A DNA stretch of 12,420 nt, taken from the NCBI GenBank assembly GCA_009699565.1, contig WLNX01000031.1, positions 1 to 12,420 of the forward strand, written 5' to 3'. Position 1 is the first letter of the stretch. The number at the start of each line of letters is the position of its first letter. The stretch comes from Actinomycetota bacterium. Its GTDB lineage: Bacteria > Actinomycetota > Thermoleophilia > Solirubrobacterales > Solirubrobacteraceae. This document shows positions 11,985-12,420 of the stretch, in pieces. The notes under the pieces are model-generated. The model saw only the letters and a program-made list of their open reading frames with translations, was not told the DNA's origin and did no database searches. Both the position numbers and the translations under genes were made by a program.

Positions 11985-11995
11985 GAAGTAGGCAA

Positions 11996-12420
11996 ATGGT
12001 TCTGCTCGTTCTACTTCTGATCATCGTCCCAATCGTCGAATTGGCGATCATCATTCAGGTTGGGTCGATGATCGGCGTGTGGTGGACGATCGGGCTGCTG
12101 ATCGCCGACTCGCTGTTCGGAGCCTGGCTGCTGATGCGCGAAGGCTCGCGCTCCTGGCTGAGATTCAAATCGGCGATCGGGAACGGCAAGGTCCCCGCCA
12201 AGGAGACGGCCGACGGTGGGCTCGTGATCTCGGGCGGGGCGCTGCTGATAACGCCGGGCTTTCTCACCGACATCGTCGGCCTGCTCTTTCTCTTTGAGCC
12301 GACGCGCGCGGTTATCCGCAGGATCACCTTGTCGCGCGCCATTAAGTACGCAGCTGCCAGCGCCGGCGGCCCTGCCGGCTGGACTCTGCGCGGAGCGGTC
12401 TTCGGCTCGCGGGCGGCAAA
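11996..12420 (+). CDS. fxsA: FxsA family membrane protein, partial (runs off the window)
   Basis: The frame starts at ATG 11996 and is open to the window end (141 complete codons). Residues about 1-25 (MVLLVLLLIIVPIVELAIII) and 28-50 (IGVWWTIGLLIADSLFGAWLL) are two membrane helices. The stretch LMREGSRSWLRF, the ADGGLVISGGALLITPGFLTDIVGLLFLFEPTR block, and a C-terminal arginine-rich end are diagnostic of FxsA. E. coli FxsA relieves phage T7 exclusion by the F plasmid, but the normal role of the family is unknown. TACAAT ends 11 bases upstream and AAGTAGG just before the ATG might act as a weak Shine-Dalgarno. It is divergent from the DUF59 gene (45-base gap). The C-terminus is not seen. Confidence 0.93.
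   Translation, partial: MVLLVLLLIIVPIVELAIIIQVGSMIGVWWTIGLLIADSLFGAWLLMREGSRSWLRFKSAIGNGKVPAKETADGGLVISGGALLITPGFLTDIVGLLFLFEPTRAVIRRITLSRAIKYAAASAGGPAGWTLRGAVFGSRAA

Noticed and set aside
1..12420. Mobile element, CRISPR, phage or defence island
   Set aside because: No transposase, integrase, direct-repeat array, tRNA attachment site or known defence gene was seen; gene content is ordinary chromosomal metabolism.

Overview
This window looks like chromosomal DNA from a high-GC actinobacterium. Three things fit the Thermoleophilia/Solirubrobacterales branch: a secreted six-cysteine protein of a type I associate with that group, a wax-ester-synthase/DGAT gene, and a CysO/CysM cysteine pathway of mycobacterial type. 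The placement is inferred from protein flavour only; there is no rRNA to confirm it. Sixteen protein genes fill almost all of the sequence. I saw no tRNA, rRNA, CRISPR array, insertion sequence or phage gene, and no gene-free stretch longer than about 110 bases.

Layout. On the minus strand at the left edge, a sulfur-transfer operon reads rhodanese-E1 fusion (888-2069), CysO sulfur carrier (588-875), CysM synthase (1-558, cut by the window). Together they give the protein-thiocarboxylate route to cysteine: the E1 adenylates and sulfurates CysO, and CysM passes that sulfur to O-phosphoserine. Next come a SCO-type copper protein (plus, 2180-2794) and, converging on it, a 472-residue polytopic membrane protein coupled to a 46-residue histidine-bearing membrane peptide (minus, 4346-2791). 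A secreted disulfide-rich protein (4430-5326) and a GNAT acetyltransferase (5398-5964) follow on the minus strand. A thioredoxin-fold protein (plus, 6019-6762) converges on a metallophosphoesterase (minus, 6768-7877). A class III CoA-transferase (plus, 7904-9040) converges on ispH (minus, 9037-9996), which is preceded by a small membrane-protein gene (9993-10175). A WS/DGAT acyltransferase (plus, 10248-11660) converges on a DUF59/SufT-like gene (minus, 11654-11950), and an fxsA gene (plus, from 11996) runs off the right edge.

Two architectural features run across the whole window. First, 11 of 16 start codons have a TANNNT hexamer ending 6-11 bases upstream and no clear Shine-Dalgarno, which suggests mostly leaderless or near-leaderless transcription. 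In two divergent pairs the two -10 hexamers overlap on one shared TA. Second, all four convergent gene pairs end within 5 bases of each other or overlap at their stop codons. The most interesting protein-level points are the five-residue tail after the CysO Gly-Gly, the rhodanese domain placed before the E1 domain, and a possible copper-related membrane module next to the SCO gene.
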